From: Codonopsis lanceolata
Lineage: Eukaryota > Streptophyta > Magnoliopsida > Asterales > Campanulaceae
Reading direction: 5' to 3'
Assembly: GCA_013146195.2 (NCBI GenBank)
Contig: CM028378.1
Span: 37,844,182-37,908,181 of the forward strand
DNA: 64,000 nt
Shown: piece by piece, positions 49,167 through 59,214 of the stretch
Layout of the letters: each line of letters begins with the position of its first letter
Numbering within the stretch: the first letter of the stretch is position 1
The notes under the pieces: generated by a model
Told to the model about the DNA's origin: nothing
The model's database searches: none
What the model saw: only the letters and a program-made list of their open reading frames with translations
Translations under genes and position numbers: made by a program

Positions 49167-49178
49167 GTAGGGGGCCAC
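49167..49178 (+). promoter_or_regulatory. Polypurine tract of the Tat-type element
   Basis: AGTAGGGGGCCAC lies directly before the LTR start TGAAAGG at 49179. Confidence 0.65.
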
Positions 49179-50029
49179 TGAAAGGATTAAACCGAGGAAA
49201 TGATCCTCGACCCAATAACAGGCCCCACTGAGGAAATGATCATCGGCACAATAATGGGTCCCACTTAGAAAACCACTAGTAACGAAGTCATAGTAACATA
49301 GGTCCCTGAGATAACGCGAGTTTGATTGTTGCCGAGTAATAGACAACCCACGGCCTCCAACAGCCTTGGCCTCGGCTGGCCAGAGTGACTTCTAATACCC
49401 TCGGCCCCAGACACTAGAGTGGTTTCCACCACCCTCGGCCTCGCCACTGAATCGGTCCCCAGTACCCTCGGCCCTGGCAGTAATAAACACCTCATCACAA
49501 GACCGCTCGGCCTCGGCGTTAGATCAATCATCACCCGGCCTGACAAAACAGCTTCCCTAGGCCCGGTAAAACCGCTACACGCAAATACCAACTCCCTGAC
49601 AAACGCACAGCCACTTATTTCTGACAAAGACCATCAACGCATTTAATAACCGCCGTAATGTGTTCCCCAATGAGCAGCCGCCACGTCGACAGGAATATCA
49701 GGTATAAATAGAAGACATACATTTATTGTAAAGGTAAGTAATTCTGAGATATCTAAACTCCCTTATCACAACCCCTTATCAAGCAAATATCACGTCACAT
49801 TTATTATCCATTTTTCCCACCGGAAATCTTACTCTCACACCGGAGGGATCTAGTCGGGCCGCCCCGACTCCTTAACGGTGTTTGTTATTTACTTTGTGCA
49901 GGTAACCGAGGAAGGCGAACGAGTGGACGCAACCTCATCCTTGCCTCATACGTGGACAACAAGACAAGGTCACCACAAAATTAGCGTGATCAAATTATAA
50001 TTATATTTTATGTATCCAAAAAAACATCA
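49179..50029 (+). repeat. 3' LTR of the Tat-type element
   Basis: Starts TGAAAGGATTAAACCGAGG and ends AAAACATCA. Rich in CCTCGGCC words; TATA box GGTATAAATAGAAG at 49701-49714. An inverted second copy lies at 59831-60567, which supports both boundaries. Confidence 0.75.
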
Positions 50030-50117
50030 TACTATACCGGGGGTGCCGAATGTAGTGGTGGACGTGGGTCTTCGGAGTTGTCGTCCGGCGGCCATGTTGT
50101 CGTTAGTGGTGGATATC

Positions 50118-50428
50118 TGGCTATATTATCTATAAAGTAAATGTCGTGAGTTAACGGGGAGGGCCCCCGCCAAAAACCCTCCGGCGTGTTTATCAGTACA
50201 CTGAGTATGAAAGAGAGGGTGCGTATCTCTCAAGTGCGTGTGTGATTCTAAATCAGAAAAAAGAGAGGAGCCCCCTTCACTATGGACTAGTGGGGTTATT
50301 TATACCTGGATGGAATGAGCCTAGCTCGTGGACTATCTGCCCAGCCCAAGCCTTATGACATTATGTAAAATATAATTGGTCATTAGATGAAGCCCACACG
50401 CCATTGAAGTGGATCCAAAATATGCACA
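50118..50428 (-). repeat. LTR (left, presumptive 3')
   Basis: 311 bp; TG...CA on the minus strand; TATA at 50304-50296. Preceded on the minus strand by AGTAGGGGGCTACTGA (50444-50429), a polypurine tract. Confidence 0.75.
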
Positions 50429-50774
50429 TCAGTAGCCCCCTACTCATTATTTTTCAAGATTCATCTCGAGGGTAAGGAGTATTATTCGCTCGTAATCTTC
50501 TTTAATTTCTCGGGATGGCCGAGGCTTAATCACTTTCATATTGGCAGACAAAATAACAAAAGTGCGGTGATGAGTCACGACTTTAGTCGCTTTTGACCGT
50601 CATTGTATATTTTAATTAACTAGTACACTTTATAACTTGATTGTTTAAGTCCTTTCTATAGCGTGTAAAGTGCCACTTGGGCCAAGGTCAAGTCCAGTAC
50701 TCGACTATGCGAGTAGAAGCGTAGCTAGGTGCGGTGTACAACTCAACATCGAGTAAACTCGAGCGGGCATAAAC

Positions 50775-51143
50775 GAGATAACAGGCTCGAACACCAACCC
50801 CTTTTCACGAACAAAGATATGTCTTACTCGCGAAAAAAGGAATAATTGAGATAATAGGCTCGAACACAAACCTTTTTTCATGGGCAGAGATATGTCTTAC
50901 TCGCAAAAAAATGCATTATCGAGATAACAAGCTTGAACACCAACTCTTTTTCACGAGCAGAGATATGTCTTACTCACGAAAAAAGGAATAATCGAGATAA
51001 CATGCTCAAACACCGATCCTTTTTCATGACCAGAGATATGTCTTGCGAAAAAAGGCATAATCGAGATAACAAGCTCGAACACTAACCTTTTTTCACAAAC
51101 AAAGACACTTTTATGGGCGAAAAAAAGGGTATAATCGAGATAC
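50775..51143. repeat. 73-bp tandem repeat, five copies
   Basis: GAGATAA restarts at 50775, 50848, 50921, 50994, 51063 and 51137. Each unit holds GCTCGAACACCAA, a TTTTTCA run and AGATATGTCTTACTCGC, ending in a purine-rich GAAAAAAGG tract. Confidence 0.95.
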
Positions 51144-51222
51144 AAATTGACTTTACAAGATGAATTATCAATGGAGACTGAACATGTCATTTATTTCTCA
51201 AGTTATAAAAAGCTAGCGAGAG

Positions 51223-52006
51223 GATAACATGAAGCTCAGCCGTAAGTAAACTCGAGTGGGGAGTATAAGCGCAGGTAAGCGATGTGTACAACTCAACCGC
51301 GAGTAAACTCGAGCGGGATGACAATATGAAGCTCAACTGTGAGTAAACTCGAGCGGGAGGACAATATAAAGCTCAGCCGTGAGTAAACTCGAGCGGGGAG
51401 TATAAGTGCATGCATGCGCAGTGTACAACTCAACCACGAGTAACCTCGAGCGGGAGGACAATATGAAGCTCAGCGGCGAGTAAACTCGAGTGGGGAGCAT
51501 AAGCGCATGCAGGCGCTGTGTACAACTCAACCGCGAGTAAACTCGCGAGCGGGAGGATAATATGAAGCTCAGCCACGAGTAAACTCGAGCGGGGAGCATA
51601 AGCACAGGCAGGCGCTGTGTACAACTCAACAGGAGTAACCTCGAGCGGGAGGACGATATGGAGCTCAGTCGTGAGTAAGCTTGAGCGGGGAAGCATAAGC
51701 GCATGCAAGCGCTGTGTACAACTCAACCGCGAGTAACCTCGAGCGGGAGGACAATATGAAGCTCAGCCGCGAGTAAAGTTGAGCGGGGAGCATAAGCGCA
51801 AGCAGGCGCTGTGTACAACTCAACCGTGAGTAACCTCGAGCGGGAGGACAATATGAAGCTCAGCCACGAGTAAACTCGAGTGGGGAGCATAAGTGCATGC
51901 AGGCGCTGTGTACAACTCAATCGCGAGTAAACTCGAGCGGGAGGACAATATGAAGCTTAGACGCGAGTAAACTTGAGTGGGGAGCATAAGCGCGAGCAGG
52001 CGCTGA
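51223..52006. repeat. 97-bp tandem repeat, about seven copies
   Basis: TGTACAACTCAAC restarts at 51285, 51422, 51519, 51618, 51715, 51812 and 51909. The period is 97 bp, with one enlarged 137-bp unit at the left edge. Each unit contains two related half-units built on GAGTAAACTCGAGCGGG, separated by GACAATATGAAGCTCAGCC. The open frames across it on the minus strand are by-products of the repeat. Confidence 0.95.
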
Positions 52007-52764
52007 TCATCTGGTCATTAGTTTTGCGAGCAGAGAGTGCATGTATACATATAACAAAATGTAAGAAAAGTGTGACTCGGGCACATATAATAACGTGCTC
52101 CGACACAAAATATAGTGTGGCTCTCGGGAATGAGCATATCATGCTTTCCCTTCCTTGGTGTAGCCCCTTACTTCTCGAATGCAAGAGTTCATCAAGGTAG
52201 TTTAAAATGATATCCATTATATCGTCATCAATATGCTAATAATAAAAGCATGTTAAAGGTGAATTAAATGCAAAATAGAATACAATATTAACATTGTTGT
52301 AATATCTTTAATTGTAAATTAAAATGTTATAATTGCGTTGAAGCACCCGCTATAATGATGCATGTTATGGTGTACTAAACCGATATATGCAGTTAAATAT
52401 GTTTTGCACTTGCGACCATATATTCGTTATTACCCTTACATGGCTTATGATTTTTAATAATCTCCGGCCGCACATGAAAAAAGTAAAAAAAATGTTCGCT
52501 CATTTATGAAAATATGATATAACATGACTTATTCATATGCACAATTTGTTCATGTTTGATTCTAGCCATGTGAGTTTTATATTTACTCATCGCACTCACA
52601 CTTACTGCTATGAATGATTTTTGGCGTTATTTCGGCTGAGCAACAACTCATTAACATGAAACTAACATATGTTTCACACATATAACGTTAAATGCCTACT
52701 TTTGTATTCTATTGATCGCTAAATGTATATTATATATTGCTTGCGCCTGCATTGTAAAGTAATC

Positions 52765-52804
<40 letters not shown>

Positions 52805-52942
52805 TGATGATTATAATTATGGGGTGAAAGGTACATAATGGATTATTTAATTTTGGGATAATTACTCATGACATTTACTATTTGGCATAAAGTAAATTGA
52901 ATGTGCTTAAATCACCAATTATGACGAGCAATAAATGATATT
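52007..52942. other. AT-rich element interior, no gene seen
   Basis: Contains a GT/AT dinucleotide tract at 52768-52804. No coding features recognised. Confidence 0.4.
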
Positions 52943-53236
52943 CATAGGTACTTAATATAGCACCTATAAAATGCTTAATACATCACTTTTAAAAAATGTT
53001 TTACCAAAATACCCTTTACATAATTTAATTTTTTTGTTTTTTTAATTAAATTTAAATTAGCTAATTTAAAATTTAATAATTAATTATATTTGAATTATGT
53101 TTAAATTTTAAAAAAGGGGGAATTTCAAGTGGATACAATTTTGTAAACATGTTTTCATCTAGGACCATTAATTTTTTGCACATTTCATAAAACTACAAAT
53201 TGCTTGCCAAATGACAAAAATGACATTAATGAAAAC

Positions 53237-53412
53237 TCTGATGCCAAGCCTTGGCATCAGAATGATTAATTCCAGACATCAGGACTCTGATGCCAAAACT
53301 CTGATGCCAAAAATATTGCTGATGCCAAATCTTGGCATCAGGTGAAATGCTGATGCCTACAATTGTTGCTGATGCCAAAAATCAACCTGATGCTAAAAAT
53401 CAACCTGATGTC
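53237..53412. repeat. Cluster of palindromic TGATGCCAA / TTGGCATCA motifs
   Basis: About ten occurrences of TGATGCC(A/T) or its complement in 175 bp, including two head-to-head pairs at 53239-53260 and 53322-53341 that form perfect or near-perfect palindromes. A (TA)n tract follows at 53417-53449. Confidence 0.85.
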
Positions 53413-53413
53413 A

Positions 53414-53450
<37 letters not shown>

Positions 53451-53714
53451 TCCCTGTCACTTTCTCCCCTCCTCACTCTTTGTGTTATATATATTATATC
53501 TTTGTACGAATTCATATAATGGATTAATTTTTTTATTTTACTATCGAAGGAAAGTACTTTACCCCTTGGGGCACAAACCAAGAGTTAGGTCCGCCATTTA
53601 TGATCATAGATAGGAAGAAGACTCCAAAATCCAGACAACTGTGAGATCTGCCGGCGCCGGAGTTATGTCATAACCACGAAATTGACAAACTTGCAAACGA
53701 GAAAAGGGGGGGGT

Positions 53715-53720
53715 CTATAA
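53715..53720 (+). promoter_or_regulatory. TATA box inside the MULE
   Basis: GGTCTATAAAGCGAGG, followed by a pyrimidine-rich leader (ACCCTTTTCCCCC...TCTACTCATCTC) and an ATG at 53845. It looks like a captured plant promoter and 5' UTR. Confidence 0.5.
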
Positions 53721-53844
53721 AGCGAGGGCGGCATTTTCACAAACACATAAAACCCTTTTCCCCCAAACTTCTTATCTACTCATCTCTGAAAAACAAAAAA
53801 ACAAAAAAATACGTCCCGCAGAGCCGGCAGTTGATTTGCTAGAA

Positions 53845-54082
53845 ATGACGTTGTCTGGGAATTTTCTCCACTTTCTTAGCTGCCGACTATTTGCCGTTGG
53901 CGAAGCCATCTTCGTCTTTGCGAGTTCTTGCCCCTACATTGCAACCTTCTCTTGGTAACGTTCGCACTGCGCGCAGAATGACTTGTACCGCCGCTGCATC
54001 CAGTTGAGCAAGGAGTCGTTATTAAACAGCCGGAACCCAGAAGACCCTTGGACATGAGAGAAGTCCGCCCAGAAGGAATCTC
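53845..54082 (+). pseudogene. Captured first-exon-like fragment, gene unidentified
   Basis: From ATG 53845 the plus strand gives a short open frame. The next frame reads LPLAKPSSSLRVLAPTLQPS then LGNVRTARRMTCTAAASS (53891-54004), rich in S/R/A/L/P like a plastid transit peptide. The third frame continues VEQGVVIKQPEPRRPLDMRE then VRPEGIS (54003-54083), ending at a GTAAGG donor-like site. Two frame changes break it. The minus strand is also partly open here (about 54110-53934), so the coding strand is judged from the TATA box, leader and composition. I do not recognise the protein. Confidence 0.4.
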
Positions 54083-54275
54083 GTAAGGTTGGAGCAGGAG
54101 CTGGAACTGCAGCAGACAGAGAAAGCGAGAGGAGTTGTGGTACACAAAGGGTAGACAAATACTTTTGCCCAAAAATTGTACCTAAAAGAAATATGCAAAA
54201 AATAGGTGGATTCATATAAAAACATGTTTTTAAAAATGTACCGACTTGTAATTTTTTTCAAAAAAAAAAAAACAA

Positions 54276-54566
54276 GTGTTGGGTTTAAGGACTGGATTGG
54301 TACCAGTCCCAAGCCCAATCATCTCCCCCACAAGCCCAACATTTGCTACCAGACCAGCCCTTAACCCATTCCCCTTTTTTGGACTGCCACCCAACCCGAC
54401 CAAAACCCATCAGACCAGCCCTTAACCAATTCTCCCCTTTTGGACTGCCACCCAACCAGGCCAAAACTCATCCCCCCATTTTGGACTGCTACTAGACCGG
54501 TCCCTAGCCCATCTCCCCATTTGGACTGGTACAAAATCGGTCTCTAAACCCAAAACTTGTTTTTTA
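54276..54566. mobile_element. Small inverted-repeat element (about 290 bp)
   Basis: The ends AACAAGTGTTGGGTTTAAGG and, inverted, AACAAGTTTTGGGTTTAGAG both continue to a shared TACCAGTCC. The interior has three imperfect repeats of TTTGGACTGCCACCCAACC. The flanks are A-rich, so no target duplication can be read. Confidence 0.55.
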
Positions 54567-54912
54567 AAAAAAATTTAAACCTAATTCAAATCAATTAATT
54601 ATTAAATTTTAAATTAACTAATTTAAATTTAATAAAAAACAAAAAAATAAATTTTAGCTAATTTAAATTTAATTAAAAAAACAAAAAAATTAAATCACCC
54701 AAAACTTGTTTTTTTAATTTAAACCTAATTCAAATCAAATTAATTATTAAATTTTAAATTACCTAATTTAAATTTAATAAAAACAAAAAAATTAGTTAAT
54801 TTAAATTTAATAAAAAACAAAAATAAATAAATATTAGTTAGTTTAAATTTAATTAAAAAACAAAAAGATTAAATTACGTAAAGGGTATTTTGTTAAAACA
54901 TTTTTTTTACAA
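54567..54912. repeat. AT-rich repeats related to the MULE TIR
   Basis: Three imperfect copies of an AATTTAAATTTAATAAAAAAC module, ending GTAAAGGGTATTTTGTTAAA. This matches the inner part of the MULE terminal repeat (compare 55395-55425), suggesting an internal TIR duplication. Confidence 0.6.
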
Positions 54913-55602
54913 AACCGGTCCCTAAACCTTTCATTTTTTTTGTTATTTTTTTTATTTAAACATTAAAAAAATAAATTAACAGATAAAAATTTAACATTTG
55001 GAGATAAAAATCGAACAATTAGAATTAAAGATTACCGTAAAGTTCGCGTCTGTGGTAAATATAACATCGCCATCATCGTCCATATCCACGTTTCAACTTT
55101 TTTTTTGCCGATTTGCTTCCAAATCGTATAATTTTTGGAAGTTTTAACTTATTGAAATTTTGACTGAGAGAAAAATGTGTATGCAATTTTTTCCACTTAC
55201 AAGAAAAATTTTACAATCTGATATTTATGCTCAAAGATAATTTTTCACTAAGTATAACTAAATCAAATTAATTAGTAATTTAATTGTGTTTAGTAACTAA
55301 ATCAAATTAATTAATAAATTAATTGTGTTTAAAATATTTTTAAATTTAAAATTTGTTAAATTAAATTTAATAAAAAAACAAAATAAATAAATTATGTAAA
55401 GGGTATTTTGGTCAAACATTTTTTAAAAGTGATGTATGAAGCATTTTATAGGTGTTGTATTAAGTATACCCCAATGATATTATGACAAACATTATGTCAT
55501 ATAAAATTCATTAAATATGTTCATTATACCTTGAATTATTTACTCAATTGACATTGGGCACGAGACAACGTGATTTATTTTCTTATGAATCAAAGTAATT
55601 AT

Positions 55603-56147
55603 CAAGGTTCTAAAAATCGTTAGGCGGCCGCTAGGTGGCACACTAGCGCCTAGGGGACTAGTCGGGGCGTAATCGGGACCTATGCGGGGCCTAGAATTAA
55701 GGCATAATTACCATATTTTTTTTTATAATTTACATCAAAGATCAAACACATTGAATACAAATTTAATTTTTTTTATATTTGTCATTTTATCAAACACTTG
55801 TCTATATTTGTAAAATAAACAAAAATATACAAACCTACCATTAATCTCAATTCTCAACAACCCCAAAGCAATAAACCAACCAAGTTTAGAGCTAAAAACA
55901 AAAAAAGATATTACTCAATTTGCCCCCATTACCTCCCTCTCTGCATCACCATTACCACTCCCCCTTCCTTCTCTAGTTCGCCCCCCTCCTTATCTGGTCA
56001 CCGCATGTCACAAAATCAAAGCTACAAAAATAAATTAAGGTCGGCGAGGTTTGGCGTAGACGTCGACTTGGTCGATTAGGTGGCGACTAAGAAAGTCGCG
56101 GCGGTAGAGAAGGGCCTAGCGCCTAGGCGGGGAGTTTTAGAACACTG
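55603..56147. mobile_element. hAT-type MITE (545 bp) with exact 8-bp target duplication
   Basis: GTAATTAT flanks both sides (55595-55602 and 56148-56155). The ends CAAGGTTCTAAAAATCG and, inverted, CAGTGTTCTAAAACTCC are followed on both sides by GGCGGCCGCTAGG / GCCTAGGCGCTAGG blocks. Same family as 11757-14229. No transposase. Confidence 0.85.
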
Positions 56148-56197
56148 GTAATTATATTACTTATTTTTTGACTGTGAAGGATGGAAATGTGATTACT

Positions 56198-56380
56198 TTA
56201 TTGCTCGAATAAATTAAATACATGAAACTTGTTACAATTATATTTCGTAAGAGAATATATTTGATTCATTAATGATGCTCCTAAGGTGTCAGGAATAACG
56301 TACATATCAACAGAGTCTATGCTTTCCCCAACAGCTCCACTGTGCTCGAACACACTCCAAAACCAAACAGTATTTACCAA
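56198..56380 (-). other. Unrecognised 60-codon open frame next to the LTR
   Basis: The minus strand reads VGESIDSVDMYVIPDTLGAS then LMNQIYSLTKYNC. It is protein-like in composition but not assignable to a family. It sits just inside the presumptive 5' LTR of the minus-strand element. Confidence 0.25.
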
Positions 56381-56403
56381 TGATACTTCTCGACTTCAAT
56401 ATA

Positions 56404-56542
56404 TGGCTATATTATTTGTAAAGTAAATACCGTGAGTTAACGGGGAAGGCCCCCGTCAAAAACCCTCCGGTGTGTTTATCAGTACACTGAGTATGAAAGA
56501 GAGGGCGCGTAGCCTCCAAGTACGAGTGTGATTCTAAATCAG

Positions 56543-56579
<37 letters not shown>

Positions 56580-56735
56580 CCATACACTATGGATTAGTGG
56601 GATTATTTATACCTAAATGAAATAAGCCCAGCTCGTGGACTATCTAGCTGGTCCAAGTCCTCTGATATTATGTAAAATATAATGGGTCATTAGATAAGGT
56701 CCACGCACCATTGAAGCAGATCCAAAATATGCACA
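56404..56735 (-). repeat. LTR (right, presumptive 5')
   Basis: 332 bp; matches 50118-50428 throughout, apart from substitutions and a 32-base A-run at 56543-56574. TG...CA on the minus strand. Confidence 0.75.
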
Positions 56736-57446
56736 TAAATATTTATTTACTGAACAAGTTTGAATAATGTTTTTCTTATGCTAAAAAGTTATAACTATTA
56801 GTATAATAGTACTTTAATTTATCTATTTATCAATTCCTTTGTGAAAATATCTAAGTAATTAATTTAAAAATTCGTTTGAGACTTTGAGATCCATTATCTA
56901 GATATTGATTTATTTTATTGTTTGTAATTATAATTTTTATTTCTTGAATCAATTTTAAAGATTAAAATTAGTACTTACAGTAGTTATTTAGCTTGCAATC
57001 ATCATCCAAGCAAGGATGTTCCATGTCTTAGTATGGATGAAGATATTTCTCGTGGATCAATCGTATTTACACATTTGTTTATTTATGAAATGTTTTTACT
57101 TTGCAATGTATTTAGAATTTTAAAAAGTATATATTTAACATTAACAATTGCGTTTTTTAAAAGGTTATTTGGATATTTCCCATCCAATATTAAATGTAGT
57201 TTTTGTGGTGCTTTGTTTTGGAACCGTCTCGCTGTTATAACACCTTCTTACTCATGAAACCACTCCAACAACAAATGTTGTATATAAATAAATATTTCAA
57301 ATAACGTAATATTTTTTTTAATGTATGTGATTTTCTATCTTTACTTTTAGTTTTTTTTGTTTATTATGTTCACATTAAGACACTTTCCAAATTTGGAACA
57401 TGGTTTGTTTGCATGGAAAATCCAAAATCTGCCTTGGAAATAAGTA
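56736..57446. other. AT-rich DNA with a possible Helitron helicase trace
   Basis: Near 57270 the plus strand can be read as TTNVVYK, the last helicase block seen also at 31105-31587 and 61350-61532. The open frame at 57033-57257 is otherwise unplaced. No 3' hairpin was found. Confidence 0.3.
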
Positions 57447-57451
57447 CTACT

Positions 57452-59209
57452 TGATAAGTTTTGAATTTTCCCATAATTTTTTTATTATTTTCTTAATTTT
57501 TAATTGATAATTTTGAGATTTGATTAATGATTAATTGCCTTTAGGAGCCTATTATTATATATTTTGTGCTTCATGTAGGTATCTTGGAGATATTTGAGGT
57601 TTTCAAGGCTTAATACATGCAAATCGAGGCAATTCCGGAGTTTAAGGTTGAACTTGGATCCATTCGGTCAGAATCCGTCAAAGTTCGTTAAGTATTCAAA
57701 GGCAAAGACAGCTTAATGGAAGCTAACGAAGCTAACGACGGACTAAACTACAAACCTTGAAGGGGAAAGGACTTCTCCAGACACTTTCAGAATCCAAGGG
57801 GCACCAGAGCTCAATTAAGAAAGACAGGGGACGCCGATGCTAATTCTGAACACATTCATTAATGTGTTGTCGCTCCCAGTACGCGCCACGTCACCCATTT
57901 TCCTCCACAGCCCAGCGCTACATTCCTCCTTGGCGGATCCTATCTTGCCCAGCACCACCCTTATCCGGCCCAAATTCTGATCCATTTACCCTTTCCACCT
58001 CACATTCTGGACCATTTCAGACCTGGGCAACCCGCATGCCCTTAATGTGGGCTGTCCTCTCCCAGCTTTGACCCAAACTGTGCCAAGCCTCTTTCTTTTC
58101 CATTTTTAGCTTTGAACCTCCATTTAACTTCCAATTCTGCCACTCCTTGCTTGTTCTCTACCCTACTAGCAATTTTGGAGGAAAAAAGTTATCATTTTTT
58201 TGGAGAGGAAAAACGGGGAACTAGGGGTGGCAAAATGGGTGTTATGGGTATATGGATATGGATAATAGCTATTATCCATATACCATAACACCCATTTTGC
58301 CACCCCTGAACAGAAGCAGCATTCAGCAGCTGCCATTTTCCATTTCCTCTCTCACTTTTCATTGTTCTTCCATTGTTGTCCAAAGATAAAAGACTAAGAA
58401 TCCAAATCACTTCCCCTATTAAAAAAGTATTGTACACTTTACTCTCTATTTTTATTTAATGTCAATATTTTTTATTGAAGAACTGATTTACTTTCTTAAC
58501 ATTATGAGCTAATTTAATTGCCTAGGGTTTTGATAAGATTTTGGCTTGGATGTTGTGATTTTAATTTGGGGATTGTTATTAATTACCATTCACCAATTTT
58601 TGGGTATTATGTTGTGTTTTTAATGCTTGTGATAATTTGATCACCTATTACATGATTTTAAAAATTGTCTAGTCCATGAAAGTGACTTGGTAATTTTAGA
58701 AAATACAACATAATTGTCTTTTGGTTGGGTTAGTCAACGTTACAAACTCTCCTTAAGATAATCAATTGGGGGTTTATGTTTGGAAGCAATTAATTGGATA
58801 ATTTCATACGTAGTGAAAGCCCGTGAATTTATGCTGTTAATTAACACTGTTATACAAAACGAAAACCTTTAACAGTGATATTTGAATCTCTGACTTCCAA
58901 CAATAGAATAATTTTTAATAGCAACCCCTTATTAAATCACAACGGAAGAGCCAGTTGAAAATCAAAACCATAGATCCTCTCTCATTGAAATCAATATCAT
59001 TTTAATATTGCTTTATCTAATTTCTTGTTTTAACTTAATTAATTAGTTAATTCGCTCCAAATCGATCGTCTAAATATAATCAAAATTGCAACGTGTTGTA
59101 TTCATTAAAAACAATCAAATTGCTTTCTCGTGGGTTCAATACTTTACTTTATCACTTTAATACTTGTTTCAATCAGGTAATCATGTCCGCGTGTGTTTTA
59201 TCACCAACA
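57452..59209 (+). mobile_element. Solo LTR (1758 bp) with perfect 5-bp target duplication
   Basis: Starts TGATAAGTTTTGAATTTTCC and ends TTTTATCACCAACA. CTACT flanks both sides (57447-57451 and 59210-59214). No coding sequence. The orientation cannot be decided from the symmetric ends; plus is a guess. The size and ends suggest a Ty3/gypsy (Athila/Tat-like) LTR left by recombination between two LTRs. Confidence 0.75.
58222..58306. mobile_element. Near-perfect foldback, hAT-MITE-like, inside the solo LTR
   Basis: Left arm AGGGGTGGCAAAATGGGTGT onward is complementary to the right arm ending ACACCCATTTTGCCACCCCT; the arms are about 40 bp, with a 7-bp duplication in the left arm and almost no loop. 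AGGGGTGGCAA is a common plant hAT end. The flanks share only GAAC. Confidence 0.75.
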
Positions 59210-59214
59210 CTACT

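Larger units (their letters stand above)
47039..50029 (+). mobile_element. 3' end of a Tat-type Ty3/gypsy element with an antisense ORF
   Basis: From left to right: an antisense ORF (48427 down to about 47039), a PPT (49167-49178) and an 851-bp LTR (49179-50029) with a plus-strand TATA box. Tat-lineage gypsy elements are known to carry extra, sometimes antisense, ORFs between pol and the 3' LTR. The pol part is missing: the left side fuses directly to the Athila env-like ORF. The alternative, a minus-strand gag, is less likely because the LTR signals point to the plus strand. Confidence 0.65.
52943..55472. mobile_element. Pack-MULE-like Mutator element (2530 bp)
   Basis: The 9-bp flanks AATGATATT (52934-52942 and 55473-55481) are identical. 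Terminal inverted repeats of roughly 85-130 bp share CACCTATAAAATGCTT, ATACATCACTTTTAAAAAAT and CCAAAATACCCTTTACATAA. The interior carries a gene-like, GC-richer stretch (53560-54220), a GATGCCAA repeat cluster, a small inverted-repeat element and a partial extra copy of the TIR (54567-54912). No transposase. The exact TSD and Mutator-size TIRs make the class firm; the capture of host sequence is inferred. Confidence 0.75.
50118..56735 (-). mobile_element. Minus-strand LTR element lacking pol, with tandem arrays
   Basis: Two direct LTRs, 50118-50428 and 56404-56735. On the minus strand both begin TGTGCATATTTTGGATC, contain TATAAATAA and end AATATAGCCA. A PPT lies immediately right of the left copy, so that copy is the 3' LTR. 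The interior shows no gag or pol. It holds two tandem arrays, a nested Pack-MULE-like element and a nested hAT MITE. No 5-bp target duplication and no clear PBS are visible, so the alternative is two independent solo or truncated LTRs. Confidence 0.55.

Noticed and set aside
48846..49627. Minus-strand frames of 166 and 120 codons across the Tat LTR
   Set aside because: They lie within LTR/3'-UTR DNA defined by the PPT, TATA and a second copy at 59831; the peptides match nothing recognisable and are not conserved in that copy.
51333..51920. Long minus-strand frames with repeated SRSRLL/CTQRL peptides as a repeat protein
   Set aside because: They are simple translations of the 97-bp tandem DNA repeat in several frames; no start, domain or codon signal.
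53934..54215. Minus-strand exon (ADFSHVQGSSGFRLF) as the true captured gene
   Set aside because: It has an acceptor-like CTGCAG, but the TATA box, leader and transit-like composition favour the plus strand; undecided without a database match, so not listed as a gene.
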